Below, in pieces: positions 25,254-34,431 of a stretch of DNA of 64,000 nucleotides. A program made the position numbers and the translations under genes. The first letter of the stretch is position 1, and each line of letters begins with the position of its first letter. The notes under the pieces are model-generated. The model saw only the letters and a program-made list of their open reading frames with translations. It had not been told where the DNA came from and made no database searches. Origin of the DNA: Granulosicoccus sp964449565 (GTDB lineage Bacteria; Pseudomonadota; Gammaproteobacteria; Granulosicoccales; Granulosicoccaceae); the NCBI GenBank assembly GCA_964449565.1, contig CAYUZB010000006.1:10557-74556 (forward strand). The letters are read 5' to 3'.

Positions 25254-28037
25254 ATGAATCAAGAGTATGTGGCCGGTCAGCGCTGGATCAGCGATACCGA
25301 ATCAGACCTGGGCCTCGGCACCATTCTCGAGGTGGAGCATCGACAGATTACCGTTGTGTTTCTGGCAACTGGAGATACTCGTATCTACGCCAAAGAGACT
25401 GCACCACTGACACGTGTGGCTTTCCAAGCCGGTGATTCGATTACAAGTCATGAAGGTTGGCAGTTGGCTGTCGAGGCATCAATCGAAGAGGATGGTCTTC
25501 TGACCTATCGCGGACGCCGCATAGATACCGGGGAACAGGCCATCCTCGCCGAGTCCGGACTCGATAATTTTCTACAATTCAGAACGCCACGCGATCGACT
25601 GTTCGCCGGTCTCATCGACGGACAGCGCTGGTTTGCCTTGCGCCGAGCCGTATTCGATCATCGCCACCAACTGGCACACTCGGCAGCCTACGGCCTGATG
25701 GGCGCGCGCGTGTCGGTATTGCCTCATCAGGTTTTCATTGCGGTAGAAGCGCTCAAGCGCCGTCACCCTCGCGTTCTACTCGCCGATGAGGTCGGTCTGG
25801 GAAAAACCATTGAGGCAGGCATGATCTTGCACGCCTCCTTGATCACTAACCAGGTGTCTCGCGTGTTGATTATCGTGCCCTCTGCACTGCTCCATCAGTG
25901 GCTTGTCGAGATGCTGCGCAAATTCAACCTCAAAATGTCCATCATGGATGAAGAACGCTATATGGAGTTGTTACCCTCAGCCCCAGATGGCAACCCGTTT
26001 CTTGCGGAGCAACTGGTATTGACGTCGCTTGACACTTTACTGGACAACGAGGAGATCGGCGACGCCGCCATTGCTGCTGGTTTCGACATGATGATCGCCG
26101 ATGAAGCCCATCATCTCAGCTGGCAACCTGACGAACCCTCCGATGCTTACACACTGGTGGAGTCACTGGCACTGGAAACGCCCTCGGTGCTGCTACTCAC
26201 GGCAACCCCGGAACAACTCGGGCAGGCGGGTCATTTCGCACGGCTTCGACTACTTGATCCAGAACGTTTTGCATCACTGGAACAATTCATCAGCGAAGAA
26301 GCCGCCTTTACCGACATCGCAGACATCGCTAATCAATTGATGAATGATCAAGCTCTGGACGCAAAGGCGATTGATGAACTAGGGCGTCTACTTGGTGAAG
26401 ATTTCTCCGAAGCTGAACAAAAGACCTTGGGCTCCTCAAGCGCCATCGCTATCAGTGATCTCAAATATTCCTTGATTGACAAACTGATCGATCGTCATGG
26501 TACCGGACGACTATTGTTTCGCAATACCCGTCAGGCGATTCAAGGTTTTCCTGAACGGCAGTTCAACGCCTACACCCTGGACGACGACAGTCACGACAGC
26601 AAAGCCGCCTGGTTACTCGAATTCCTGTCAGATCTGTATCCGGCCAAGGTCTTGTTAATTTGTTCATCAATCGACACCGTCAAAGCGCTCGGTGAAAATC
26701 TCCGCGTCATGGGCTTTGCAACAGCGCAGTTCCACGAAGAGATGAGTATCGTAGAGCGTGATCGCGCCGCTGCCTGGTTCGCCGACCCAGAGGAGGATTG
26801 CAGACTCTTGCTATGTTCCGAAATTGGCAGCGAGGGGCGCAACTTCCAGTTTCTGCATCATCTGGTGATGCTTGAACTGCCCGATTCTCCTGATCTTCTC
26901 GAACAACGCATAGGACGTCTGGATCGAATCGGCCAAACAGAGACTGTACAGATACATGTACCCGCAGCCGTGGGCAGCCGCGACGAAGCTTTACGTCGCT
27001 GGTATCACGAGGGGCTCAATGCTTTTGAGACGATTGCCAAATCGGGCAACGCTGTAAAGACTGAACTTGCAACGTCACTGACGTCTACGCTTGCAGCGAT
27101 TGACACGGGCTCACCGACGCCTGAGCTGGACGCGCTAATCGTGCAGGCCCGGGAATTGGCAGCCTCCCTTGATTCACGTGTTGAGCAAGGCCGCGACCGC
27201 CTGCTCGAACTCAACTCGAATCGCCCAGAGATGATTCAGGAACATCTTGACGCACTGGCCCGTGTTGACCGCGATTATCGTTTGCAGGATTTCATGGAGG
27301 CCATATTTGACCGCTTTGGTGTGGATGTCACAGAGCAGCGCGACCACTGGATCTGTCACCCCAGCGACCACATGCAAGTTGAACACTTCCCTCATCTGCC
27401 TGCGGCTGGCATGAGCCTGACGTTTGACCGGGCAACGGCTTTGACCCGTGAGGAATTCACCTATCTGACATGGGATCATCCCATGGTCACAGCCGCCATG
27501 GATCTGATTCTGGATGAAGGCTACGGTCAGGCAGACAGTCAGGTTGTTCGCATTGAAGAACTACCAAAAGGTCTTGCTTTTATCGAAGCAAGCTACAGCC
27601 TGCAATGTGTTGCGGACAAACAGCTCAACATTGAACGCTACCTGCCTGCCAGCGTGCAGAGTTTTGTCGTGGGTAATGACGGCAAGGACTACACATCCAT
27701 CGTTAATGAGATGGAACTCGATAGCCGGAAGTTACGATACGACCGTAATGCATTGCGCAAAGTAGTCCTTAAAAACCGCGATACTTTCGAACAATTGATC
27801 GCTAAAACCAATGCTATTGCAGAGGCTCAGGTCCCGGAGTTGATCAGTCAGGCTCGCACCACAATCGACGAAGAGCACACGAGCGAGCGCCAGCGTCTGG
27901 TATCCCTGGCTCGTGTGAACTCTCTGGTCAAGGAGGACGAAATCGATGACCTGGATGCGCGCCACCAGGCATTGCTTGAAGCACTCGACGGTACACACGC
28001 GCGAGCGGTATCATTGCGTGTGATGTTTAACAATTGA
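25254..28037 (+). CDS. rapA: RNA polymerase-associated ATPase RapA
   Basis: Swi2/Snf2-family ATPase that binds RNA polymerase and helps recycle it after transcription. The 927-residue protein covers the whole family (E. coli 968). It begins with the RapA N-terminal Tudor-like domains (VAGQRWISDTESDLGLGTI), then motif I ADEVGLGKTIEAG (GLGKT at 181-185), DEAH at 283-286, LLLTATPEQ and the second helicase lobe (LLFRNTRQAIQGFPER; SEIGSEGRNFQF; EQRIGRLDRIGQ), and ends with the RapA C-terminal domain. xthA begins 15 bases after its stop. Confidence 0.95.
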   Translation: MNQEYVAGQRWISDTESDLGLGTILEVEHRQITVVFLATGDTRIYAKETAPLTRVAFQAGDSITSHEGWQLAVEASIEEDGLLTYRGRRIDTGEQAILAESGLDNFLQFRTPRDRLFAGLIDGQRWFALRRAVFDHRHQLAHSAAYGLMGARVSVLPHQVFIAVEALKRRHPRVLLADEVGLGKTIEAGMILHASLITNQVSRVLIIVPSALLHQWLVEMLRKFNLKMSIMDEERYMELLPSAPDGNPFLAEQLVLTSLDTLLDNEEIGDAAIAAGFDMMIADEAHHLSWQPDEPSDAYTLVESLALETPSVLLLTATPEQLGQAGHFARLRLLDPERFASLEQFISEEAAFTDIADIANQLMNDQALDAKAIDELGRLLGEDFSEAEQKTLGSSSAIAISDLKYSLIDKLIDRHGTGRLLFRNTRQAIQGFPERQFNAYTLDDDSHDSKAAWLLEFLSDLYPAKVLLICSSIDTVKALGENLRVMGFATAQFHEEMSIVERDRAAAWFADPEEDCRLLLCSEIGSEGRNFQFLHHLVMLELPDSPDLLEQRIGRLDRIGQTETVQIHVPAAVGSRDEALRRWYHEGLNAFETIAKSGNAVKTELATSLTSTLAAIDTGSPTPELDALIVQARELAASLDSRVEQGRDRLLELNSNRPEMIQEHLDALARVDRDYRLQDFMEAIFDRFGVDVTEQRDHWICHPSDHMQVEHFPHLPAAGMSLTFDRATALTREEFTYLTWDHPMVTAAMDLILDEGYGQADSQVVRIEELPKGLAFIEASYSLQCVADKQLNIERYLPASVQSFVVGNDGKDYTSIVNEMELDSRKLRYDRNALRKVVLKNRDTFEQLIAKTNAIAEAQVPELISQARTTIDEEHTSERQRLVSLARVNSLVKEDEIDDLDARHQALLEALDGTHARAVSLRVMFNN

Positions 28038-28052
28038 GTAACGGCTGCGCTT

Positions 28053-28868
28053 GTGAAATTTGTCTCTTTCAACGTCAATAGTGTTCGCCTGCGCTTGCAT
28101 CAGTTGCAAGCACTGGTTGATACCTATGCCCCCGATGTCATCGGCTTGCAGGAAACCAAGGTAGTCGATGACGACTTCCCAGTCGATGCACTCAAGGAAT
28201 TGGGTTATCACAGCGTATTTGCTGGCCAGAAAACTCACTATGGCGTGGCCATGATGACACTCGCCGAACCACGCAATGTCCATGTCGGTTTCAAGGGTGA
28301 CAATGCTGATGCGCAAAAGCGCCTGATTACGGCGACCGTCTCAAGTCCCAAAGGTGCCGATATTACCGTTATCAACGGCTATTTCCCGCAGGGCGAAAAG
28401 CGTGATCATCCGGTAAAATTTCCGGCCAAACAAAAATTCTACGCGGATCTTTCCGACAAGCTCAGCAATGAACACAGTGCCAGCGATCACATGATCGTGA
28501 TGGGAGACTTTAATGTCGCACCGATTGATGAAGATCTCGGTATCGGGCCCGACAATGTAAAACGCTGGCTTAGAAGTGGCGCCACAAGCTTTCTGCCTGA
28601 AGAGCGTGAATGGCTACAACGTTTGTGCGACTGGGGTCTCGATGACAGCTATCGCATCAAGTACCCCAAAAAGGACGATAAATTCAGCTGGTTTGACTAC
28701 CGCAGCAAAGGCTTTGATCGTGAACCAAAACGTGGGCTTAGAATTGACCACTTGCTCAGCACACGCAGCATGACCGACAAGTTAGTCGACAGCGGTATTG
28801 ATTACGACATTCGCGGTATGGAAAAGCCATCAGACCATTGCCCCGTATGGTCGGAGTTCGACATCTGA
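28053..28868 (+). CDS. xthA: Exodeoxyribonuclease III
   Basis: AP endonuclease and 3'-5' exonuclease for base-excision repair, 271 residues, metal-dependent. Visible family motifs: FNVNSVRLRLHQL, IGLQETKV (metal-binding Glu), NGYFPQGEKRDHP, MGDFNVAPIDEDLG (catalytic Asp and Asn) and the C-terminal SDHCPVW (catalytic His). The start is a GTG at 28053 close to the rapA stop; no ATG gives the full N-terminal strand. It shares a single base with the following acyltransferase (TGATG). Confidence 0.95.
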   Translation: MKFVSFNVNSVRLRLHQLQALVDTYAPDVIGLQETKVVDDDFPVDALKELGYHSVFAGQKTHYGVAMMTLAEPRNVHVGFKGDNADAQKRLITATVSSPKGADITVINGYFPQGEKRDHPVKFPAKQKFYADLSDKLSNEHSASDHMIVMGDFNVAPIDEDLGIGPDNVKRWLRSGATSFLPEEREWLQRLCDWGLDDSYRIKYPKKDDKFSWFDYRSKGFDREPKRGLRIDHLLSTRSMTDKLVDSGIDYDIRGMEKPSDHCPVWSEFDI

Positions 28869-29536
28869 TGAAGCCGCTGCTTGCGAGTTTGACGGCAAGC
28901 GCGATCATCATCGTTGCGCGGTTGATCACGGCCGTGCGAGGTATCTGGGACGGTATCGAACCTGACGATACCCAGAGAATCTACTTCGCAAACCATCGCA
29001 GCCATGGCGATTTTGTCCTGCTGTGGACGGTACTGCCTCCACGTCAACGTCAGAAAACTCGGCCAGTCGCAGGTGCAGACTACTGGACAGGATCATCCTT
29101 CAAGCGATTTATTGGCTGCGATGTATTCCATTCACTATTGATCGAACGCAAAACTGCCGTTACTAAAAGTAAAGACATTGAAACTGACGGCATTGACGAG
29201 ACAGAAACCCACAATCCGATCGCTATCATGCAATCGGCACTTGATGCTGGTGATTCGCTGATCCTCTTCCCTGAAGGCACACGCAACGTCAGCGACAGCG
29301 CTTTGCTTCCTTTCAAAAGTGGCCTTTACCATCTTGCCCACAGCCGACCCACCATCGAGCTTGTTCCGGTATGGATCAATAATCTGAATCGCGTACTGCC
29401 CAAGGGCGAGATCATTCCGGTGCCTCTGGTATGTACGGTAATTTTTGGCGACCCCTTGCAGATAAATCCGGGCGAAGCTAAAAAAGACTTCCTGATACGC
29501 GCCGAGCAATCGCTGCTTTCGCTGACGCCAACATGA
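28868..29536 (+). CDS. 1-acyl-glycerol-3-phosphate acyltransferase-like (PlsC superfamily)
   Basis: A membrane-associated acyltransferase of 222 residues. The N-terminal hydrophobic segment (LLASLTASAIIIVARLI) is followed by the HX4D catalytic motif in NHRSHGDF and the substrate-binding FPEGTRN. Both are characteristic of PlsC-type enzymes. It is the first of three consecutive phospholipid genes (acyltransferase, CdsA-like, CDP-alcohol phosphotransferase). The set resembles E. coli ynbA-ynbB-ynbC in enzyme types. The ATG is in a TGATG overlap with xthA. Confidence 0.82.
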   Translation: MKPLLASLTASAIIIVARLITAVRGIWDGIEPDDTQRIYFANHRSHGDFVLLWTVLPPRQRQKTRPVAGADYWTGSSFKRFIGCDVFHSLLIERKTAVTKSKDIETDGIDETETHNPIAIMQSALDAGDSLILFPEGTRNVSDSALLPFKSGLYHLAHSRPTIELVPVWINNLNRVLPKGEIIPVPLVCTVIFGDPLQINPGEAKKDFLIRAEQSLLSLTPT

Positions 29537-29561
29537 TCAAGCAGACACAGCTGAGGCCTAA

Positions 29562-30512
29562 ATGAATGACTCAACCTCAGACCTATTGCTGCTGTTAGGC
29601 GGCGCGGGAATAATACTTCTGGTAGCAACCGCGATCGGAAAAGTGCTGGCGTATCGTCAGGCCGAAGGTGCTCCATCGGCAGTCATTGATAACCTCAATG
29701 CGCGTATCAATGCCTGGTGGGCGATGGTCATACTGCTTGGTATCGCGTTTCTAGGTGGGCGTACCGGGGTCGTTATTCTATTCGGCTTGATTTCATTTGC
29801 CGCGCTACGTGAATTCATGACATTGACCAATACCGCGCGTGAAGATCATATCGCTTTGGTCGTCGCCTTCTTTGTCATCGTGCCGGTTCAATACACGCTT
29901 GTCTGGCATGAATGGTACGGGCTGTACTCGATTTTCATTCCGGTCTATGCATTTCTATTGATGCCAATACTATCGGTACTTGGCGGAAACACAGACGGTT
30001 ATCTGATACGGGTTGCAGAAACTCAGTGGGCATTGATGATCTGCGTATTCTGCGCCTCTCATGTGCCGGCACTTTTGACCTTACAGATTCCTGGCTTCGA
30101 AGGGCGAAACGTTCTGCTTATCGCGTACCTCGTATTTGTCGTACAAATCAGTGATGTGCTGCAGTACGTTTGGGGAAAGCTTGTCGGCAAACATAAAATT
30201 GCGCCAAGCCTATCCCCATCAAAAACCGTTGAAGGCGCTGTAGGTGGCATTCTAAGTGCCACACTGATCGGTGGCGCCTTGTTCTGGATAACACCATTCA
30301 ACGTCATCGAGTCCCTATGTCTTTCGCTGCTAATCACGATCATGGGCTTCCTTGGCGGTCTTGTTCTGTCCGCCATCAAGCGAGATCGTGGCGTAAAGGA
30401 TTGGGGGCATCTGATCGCCGGTCACGGTGGCTTCATTGACCGGATGGACTCCGTACTGTTCTCGGCACCGGTTTTCTTTCATTTCGTTCGCTACGGTTGG
30501 GATATCACCTGA
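29562..30512 (+). CDS. Phosphatidate cytidylyltransferase-like (CdsA/YnbB)
   Basis: An integral membrane enzyme of 316 residues with about eight helices, predicted to make a CDP-activated lipid from phosphatidic acid and CTP. The CdsA signature is present at the C terminus: SPSKTVEGAVGG, then KRDRGVKDWGHLIAGHGGFIDRMDS, with the conserved Lys, Asp and His-Gly-Gly residues. E. coli YnbB is the closest type I can recall; the housekeeping cdsA normally sits with ispU and dxr, so this is probably a second copy. Ends in a TGATG overlap with the next gene. Confidence 0.85.
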   Translation: MNDSTSDLLLLLGGAGIILLVATAIGKVLAYRQAEGAPSAVIDNLNARINAWWAMVILLGIAFLGGRTGVVILFGLISFAALREFMTLTNTAREDHIALVVAFFVIVPVQYTLVWHEWYGLYSIFIPVYAFLLMPILSVLGGNTDGYLIRVAETQWALMICVFCASHVPALLTLQIPGFEGRNVLLIAYLVFVVQISDVLQYVWGKLVGKHKIAPSLSPSKTVEGAVGGILSATLIGGALFWITPFNVIESLCLSLLITIMGFLGGLVLSAIKRDRGVKDWGHLIAGHGGFIDRMDSVLFSAPVFFHFVRYGWDIT

Positions 30513-31162
30513 TGTCTGACGAATCCAAAGATCGACGGCCGCTGGCAAGTCGCGATACGCCACTAGCGCGAAAGATGGCAGCCCGGTTGGCGCAAACATC
30601 CATAACGCCGAATCAGATTTCCTACGGGTCAATGGTCGCAGCGGCTCTGTCCTTCGCCTGCTTTTACGCATTTGGCGTCACAGCACTGGGACTGAGCGGT
30701 GTCTGGTTGATTCTGGCAGCCATATTCTGTCAGCTACGCCTCGCCTGTAATCTGTTTGACGGCATGGTTGCGATCGAGGCAGGCAAGCAAACAGCAGACG
30801 GCGCTTTCTGGAACGAGTTCCCGGATCGCATCGCCGACCTGCTAATTATCGTCGGTTTTGGGCTGGCCGCAGGCAACATCACCCTGGGTTGGGCGGCTGC
30901 AACCTTGGCAATACTGGTCAGCTATGTGCGCGAGCTAGGCAAAGGGATTGATGGAGTTGTCGACTTCATCGGGCCAATGGCAAAACCACATCGAATGGCG
31001 CTGGTCACAGCCACTTGCGTGATCGCGGCACTGATTGCGCGATGGCTGCCGAGTCAAACCACGCTTTTTCTAGGCATGGTGGTATTACTTTTGGGAAGCG
31101 CTTTGACCGTCTTGCGTCGCGGCAGCCGCATTTTGCGTAGACTCAATTTGGCGAAGACTTAA
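30512..31162 (+). CDS. CDP-alcohol phosphatidyltransferase-like (YnbA type)
   Basis: A membrane enzyme of 216 residues predicted to transfer a phosphatidyl group from a CDP-lipid to an alcohol. The usual motif DxxDGxxAR(x8)GxxxDxxxD appears here in altered form: NLFDGMVAI, then eight residues, then GAFWNEFPD. The first and third Asp are Asn and the Arg is Ile. From memory, E. coli YnbA also has the two Asn, so they may define the subfamily and not mean loss of activity. The acceptor alcohol is unknown. Coupled to the CdsA-like gene. Confidence 0.78.
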   Translation: MSDESKDRRPLASRDTPLARKMAARLAQTSITPNQISYGSMVAAALSFACFYAFGVTALGLSGVWLILAAIFCQLRLACNLFDGMVAIEAGKQTADGAFWNEFPDRIADLLIIVGFGLAAGNITLGWAAATLAILVSYVRELGKGIDGVVDFIGPMAKPHRMALVTATCVIAALIARWLPSQTTLFLGMVVLLLGSALTVLRRGSRILRRLNLAKT

Positions 31163-31194
31163 AAGAGATAAGCCCTGCTTATGCCCGTTCTTGA

Positions 31195-31226
31195 GGGCGT
31201 ACGTGTTGCGTTAACCACGCACGCCC
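31195..31226. terminator. Strong hairpin between convergent genes, no T tract
   Basis: GGGCGT-A-CGTG, ten-base loop, CACG-C-ACGCCC: an 11-pair stem with one A/C mismatch, in the 131-base space where the CDP-alcohol transferase (plus) and the BMP gene (minus) converge. No T run follows on either strand, so it may act with Rho or protect 3' ends, or be a REP-like element. Confidence 0.5.
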
Positions 31227-31263
31227 CGGATTACATCATTCCAACTTTTAGAAAAGGCAGGTT

Positions 31264-31297
31264 TATCTGGAACAAATTAATATCTGGAACAAATTAC
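31264..31297. repeat. 17-base tandem duplication at the end of the BMP gene
   Basis: TATCTGGAACAAATTA occurs twice in direct tandem with a 17-base period. The second copy includes the stop codon of the BMP binding-protein gene (TAA read on the minus strand), so the first copy is a duplicated, untranslated tail. Probably replication slippage. Confidence 0.8.
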
Positions 31298-32391
31298 TTG
31301 GGCAACTCACCCTGTACGCCTTCGACGTAATAGTTCATACCGAGCAGTACGTCATCAGTCAGTACCTCGCCTTCGCCAATAATTTGCTCGCCGTCCTGAT
31401 TCACGATCGGTCCTTGAAATGGGTGTACTGAACCATCAAGGATACCTTCTCGAACCACTTCAGCCGCGGCTTTGACATCCTCAGGCACTGCACCGCTGTA
31501 TTCCGGAAATGCAACCATTCCAGATGCAATACCGTCCCATACGTCTTGCGATTCCCAGGTTTCTTCAAGCACTGCACGAGTGCGCTCAACGTAGTAGCTA
31601 TTCCAGTCGTCAATGATTGCTGTGAGCTGAGACGCAGGTGCGAATGCTGACATATCAGAAGCCTGGCCAAATCCGAACACACCACGTTCTTCTGCAACTT
31701 GTAGTGGTGCAGGAGAATCAGTATGTTGGGTGATGATGTCAACACCTTGATCGATCAGCGCCTTTGCCGCATCCGCTTCCTTGCCTGGATCGTACCAAGT
31801 ATTTACCCAAACTACCTTGGTCACGGCATCTGGATTCACTTTACGCATGGCAAGTGTGAATGCATTGATACCGCGTACCACTTCAGGGATAGGAAAAGAC
31901 GCAATATAACCGACGGTGTTCGTCTTGGTCATCATTCCTGCCAGGGTACCGATTACGGCGCGGCCTTCATAAAAACGCCCCGAGTAGGTAGACACATTAT
32001 CTGCGCGCTTGTAACCCGTTGCGTGTTCAAATTTGACCTTCGGGAATGACTTGGCAACCTTGACCGTCGGGTTCATATAGCCGAACGACGTAGTGAAGAT
32101 AAGATCGTGACCACTGCTTGCCAGTTTGCGAATGACGCGCTCGGCATCGGCACCTTCCGGCACGCTTTCGACAAAAGTTGTTTCAACCTTGTCGCCGAAT
32201 TCCGCTTCAATCGCCTGACGCCCGATATCGTGGCGATAAGTCCAGCCATGATCACCCACAGGCCCAACATAAACGAACCCGACCTTGACCTTGTCAGCCG
32301 CATAAACTGACAGTGTGCCCAATGTCAAAGCAGCTGCACCAATCACACTGGCGGTTGCCTTGATAAATTTCTTCTTTGACGATAGTGACAT
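31294..32391 (-). CDS. BMP-family ABC transporter substrate-binding protein (nucleoside type)
   Basis: A periplasmic binding protein of 365 residues, BMP (basic membrane protein / PnrA) family, which typically binds purine nucleosides. It has a Sec signal peptide (ASVIGAAALTLGTLSVYA, cut before ADKVKVG) without a lipobox, then VGFVYVGPVGDHGWTYRHDIGR, IFTTSFGYMNPT and GINAFTLAMRKVNPDA, characteristic of the family. It is the last gene of a four-gene importer operon and lies 46 bases after the second permease gene. Divergent guanine deaminase supports a purine substrate. Confidence 0.9.
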   Translation of the reverse strand: MSLSSKKKFIKATASVIGAAALTLGTLSVYAADKVKVGFVYVGPVGDHGWTYRHDIGRQAIEAEFGDKVETTFVESVPEGADAERVIRKLASSGHDLIFTTSFGYMNPTVKVAKSFPKVKFEHATGYKRADNVSTYSGRFYEGRAVIGTLAGMMTKTNTVGYIASFPIPEVVRGINAFTLAMRKVNPDAVTKVVWVNTWYDPGKEADAAKALIDQGVDIITQHTDSPAPLQVAEERGVFGFGQASDMSAFAPASQLTAIIDDWNSYYVERTRAVLEETWESQDVWDGIASGMVAFPEYSGAVPEDVKAAAEVVREGILDGSVHPFQGPIVNQDGEQIIGEGEVLTDDVLLGMNYYVEGVQGELPK

Positions 32392-32437
32392 CTTTACTCC
32401 TGAAGTTTTACAAAACGACCTACCCCATACATTAAAT

Positions 32438-33361
32438 TCAGGTCGCTGGATGGAAAGCCCGACCTATACTCGCCGGCGCATTGCGGCGTATTCGGCCTCG
32501 ATCTCGTGAGATCAGTACCAACACAAGAATCGTGGTCAGATAGGGTAGCATTGACATCAATTGCGATGGAAGGTTTATTCCGAGCGCCTGCCCATGTAAT
32601 TGTAAAATACTGATACTGCCGAACAAATAGGCCCCCAGCAGCAGCCGCCCGGGCTGCCACACGGCGAAAACAACCAGCGCCAGGGCAATCCACCCACGGC
32701 CTCCGCTCATGTTCTCGACCCACATCGGTGTGTAGGCCATCGACAGATAGGCACCTGCGATGCCTGCGCACGCACCACCAAATAGCGTTGCAAGATAGCG
32801 GACGCGAATGACCTTCAAACCCAGTGCATGCGCGGCATCATGTGAATCACCCACCGACCGCAGTACCAATCCTGCACGCGTTCGATTGAGAAAGTACGCG
32901 ACAAGACCAACAAGTACAATCGAACCATAAACCAACACGTCATGGTCGAAAAGCAATCGACCCAAAAACGGGATTTCACTCAGAAAAGGGATAGGTATTT
33001 CGGATAATCCACCGAAGGCTATGCCAACCAATGGCTGACCGATCAGTGAGCTGACACCGATACCAAAGATAGTCAGGGCGAGCCCCGTCGCCACTTGCGA
33101 CGATTGCAATGTCAAGGTCAGAAAAGCGAACAGCAAAGCCATCGTCATTCCCGCGAACAACCCTGCAAGAACTCCAAGCGTCGCGTTGCCAGTGTAATGC
33201 GCAACAGCAAAGCTCGAAACTGCACCCACTAACATCATACCTTCAACACCAAGGTTGAGCACACCACTACGCTCGACGACCAGCTCTCCAATCGACGCGT
33301 ATACAAGGGGTGTCGCCGCGGTGATGATCGTTAACAGTGTCAATACAACGGTTTCGTTCAT
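32438..33361 (-). CDS. ABC transporter permease (NupQ/YufQ-like)
   Basis: Inner-membrane permease of 307 residues with about eight to ten helices and the family motif VERSGVLNLGVEGMMLVGAV near the N terminus, typical of the nucleoside/simple-sugar branch of BPD permeases. It overlaps the upstream permease gene by four bases (ATGA), which matches the two-permease arrangement of nucleoside importers such as NupNOPQ and BmpDEFG. Confidence 0.88.
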   Translation of the reverse strand: MNETVVLTLLTIITAATPLVYASIGELVVERSGVLNLGVEGMMLVGAVSSFAVAHYTGNATLGVLAGLFAGMTMALLFAFLTLTLQSSQVATGLALTIFGIGVSSLIGQPLVGIAFGGLSEIPIPFLSEIPFLGRLLFDHDVLVYGSIVLVGLVAYFLNRTRAGLVLRSVGDSHDAAHALGLKVIRVRYLATLFGGACAGIAGAYLSMAYTPMWVENMSGGRGWIALALVVFAVWQPGRLLLGAYLFGSISILQLHGQALGINLPSQLMSMLPYLTTILVLVLISRDRGRIRRNAPASIGRAFHPAT

Positions 33362-34431
33362 GCGCTGCTTACCGCTCTAGAGGTGAAGGTAATCGAATAA
33401 TTGATAAGTACATCGGTGGCCAAAAGAAAGAACAACAACATACCTTGAAACACACCCGTAATTGCCAGCGGCAGATTCAACATGATCTGCGCATTTTCTC
33501 CGCCGAGATACGACAAGGCCATGACCAATGAAGCAAGCAATACTCCGAGCGGATGCAGTCGCCCAAGGAATGCCACAATGATGGCGGTAAAGCCGTAGCC
33601 AGGTGAGATAGTCGGAATCAATTGCCCGATCGGACCCGCCACTTCGAAAAGACCAGCTACCCCTGCAATACCACCGCCGAGTAACAATGAGAACCACACA
33701 AGACGGGTCTGATTGAAGCCCGTATGCGCCCCTGCTCTGGGGGCGGCGCCATTGACCTTGAGCGCAAAGCCCAACAAGGTGCGGGTCAACAGTAACCAGC
33801 CAAGCAATACCACCGCGATGGCCACCAACGCACCGGCATGCAGGCGCGTACCATCCATGATCAGAGGTAACAACGCGGCATCATGAAACAATCTTGACTC
33901 AGGAAAATTGAAGCCATCTGGATCACGCATAGGTCCGGAGACCAGATAGGACAACAACAAGCCAGCGACATAGGTCAGCATCAGGCTGGTTAAAATTTCG
34001 TTGGCATTGAATCGGGTTTTAAGCAAAGCGGGTACGGAGGCCCACAGCATGCCGCCAATAGCACCTGCGATAACCATCAGTGGCAGAACAAACCAGCTAT
34101 CGACTTCATAGAAAAACAACGCGACAGCGCCGCCAAAGATACCACCGAGAATAAGTTGCCCCTCGGCACCAATATTCCACACTTGCGCCCGAAAGCCGAT
34201 GGACAATGCCACGCCAATCATTGCCAATGGTGCGGCCTTGACCCCCAGCTCGGCAAGTCCGTAACGAGAGCTCAATGGCTCAATGAAAAACGCATGAATA
34301 GCTTCACCTAGGGGAACACCCAATACGGCAAACATCAACAAGCCTGCAATCAGAGTAATTCCAAGCGCAAAGACCGGTGCCAGATAGCCCATCAAACGAG
34401 AAGGATTGGCTCGCTTTTTCAGTGCTATCAC
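33358..34431 (-). CDS. ABC transporter permease (NupP/YufP-like)
   Basis: The larger permease of the importer, 357 residues. It begins with a hydrophobic segment (YLAPVFALGITLIAGLLMFAVLG) and carries the family motif AQVWNIGAEGQLILGGIFGG. Further markers are the PALLKTRFNANEILTSLM loop, which contacts the ATPase, and GYGFTAIIVAFLGRLHPLGV. Four-base overlaps with the ATPase gene before it and the second permease after it make co-translation likely. Confidence 0.9.
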   Translation of the reverse strand: MIALKKRANPSRLMGYLAPVFALGITLIAGLLMFAVLGVPLGEAIHAFFIEPLSSRYGLAELGVKAAPLAMIGVALSIGFRAQVWNIGAEGQLILGGIFGGAVALFFYEVDSWFVLPLMVIAGAIGGMLWASVPALLKTRFNANEILTSLMLTYVAGLLLSYLVSGPMRDPDGFNFPESRLFHDAALLPLIMDGTRLHAGALVAIAVVLLGWLLLTRTLLGFALKVNGAAPRAGAHTGFNQTRLVWFSLLLGGGIAGVAGLFEVAGPIGQLIPTISPGYGFTAIIVAFLGRLHPLGVLLASLVMALSYLGGENAQIMLNLPLAITGVFQGMLLFFLLATDVLINYSITFTSRAVSSA

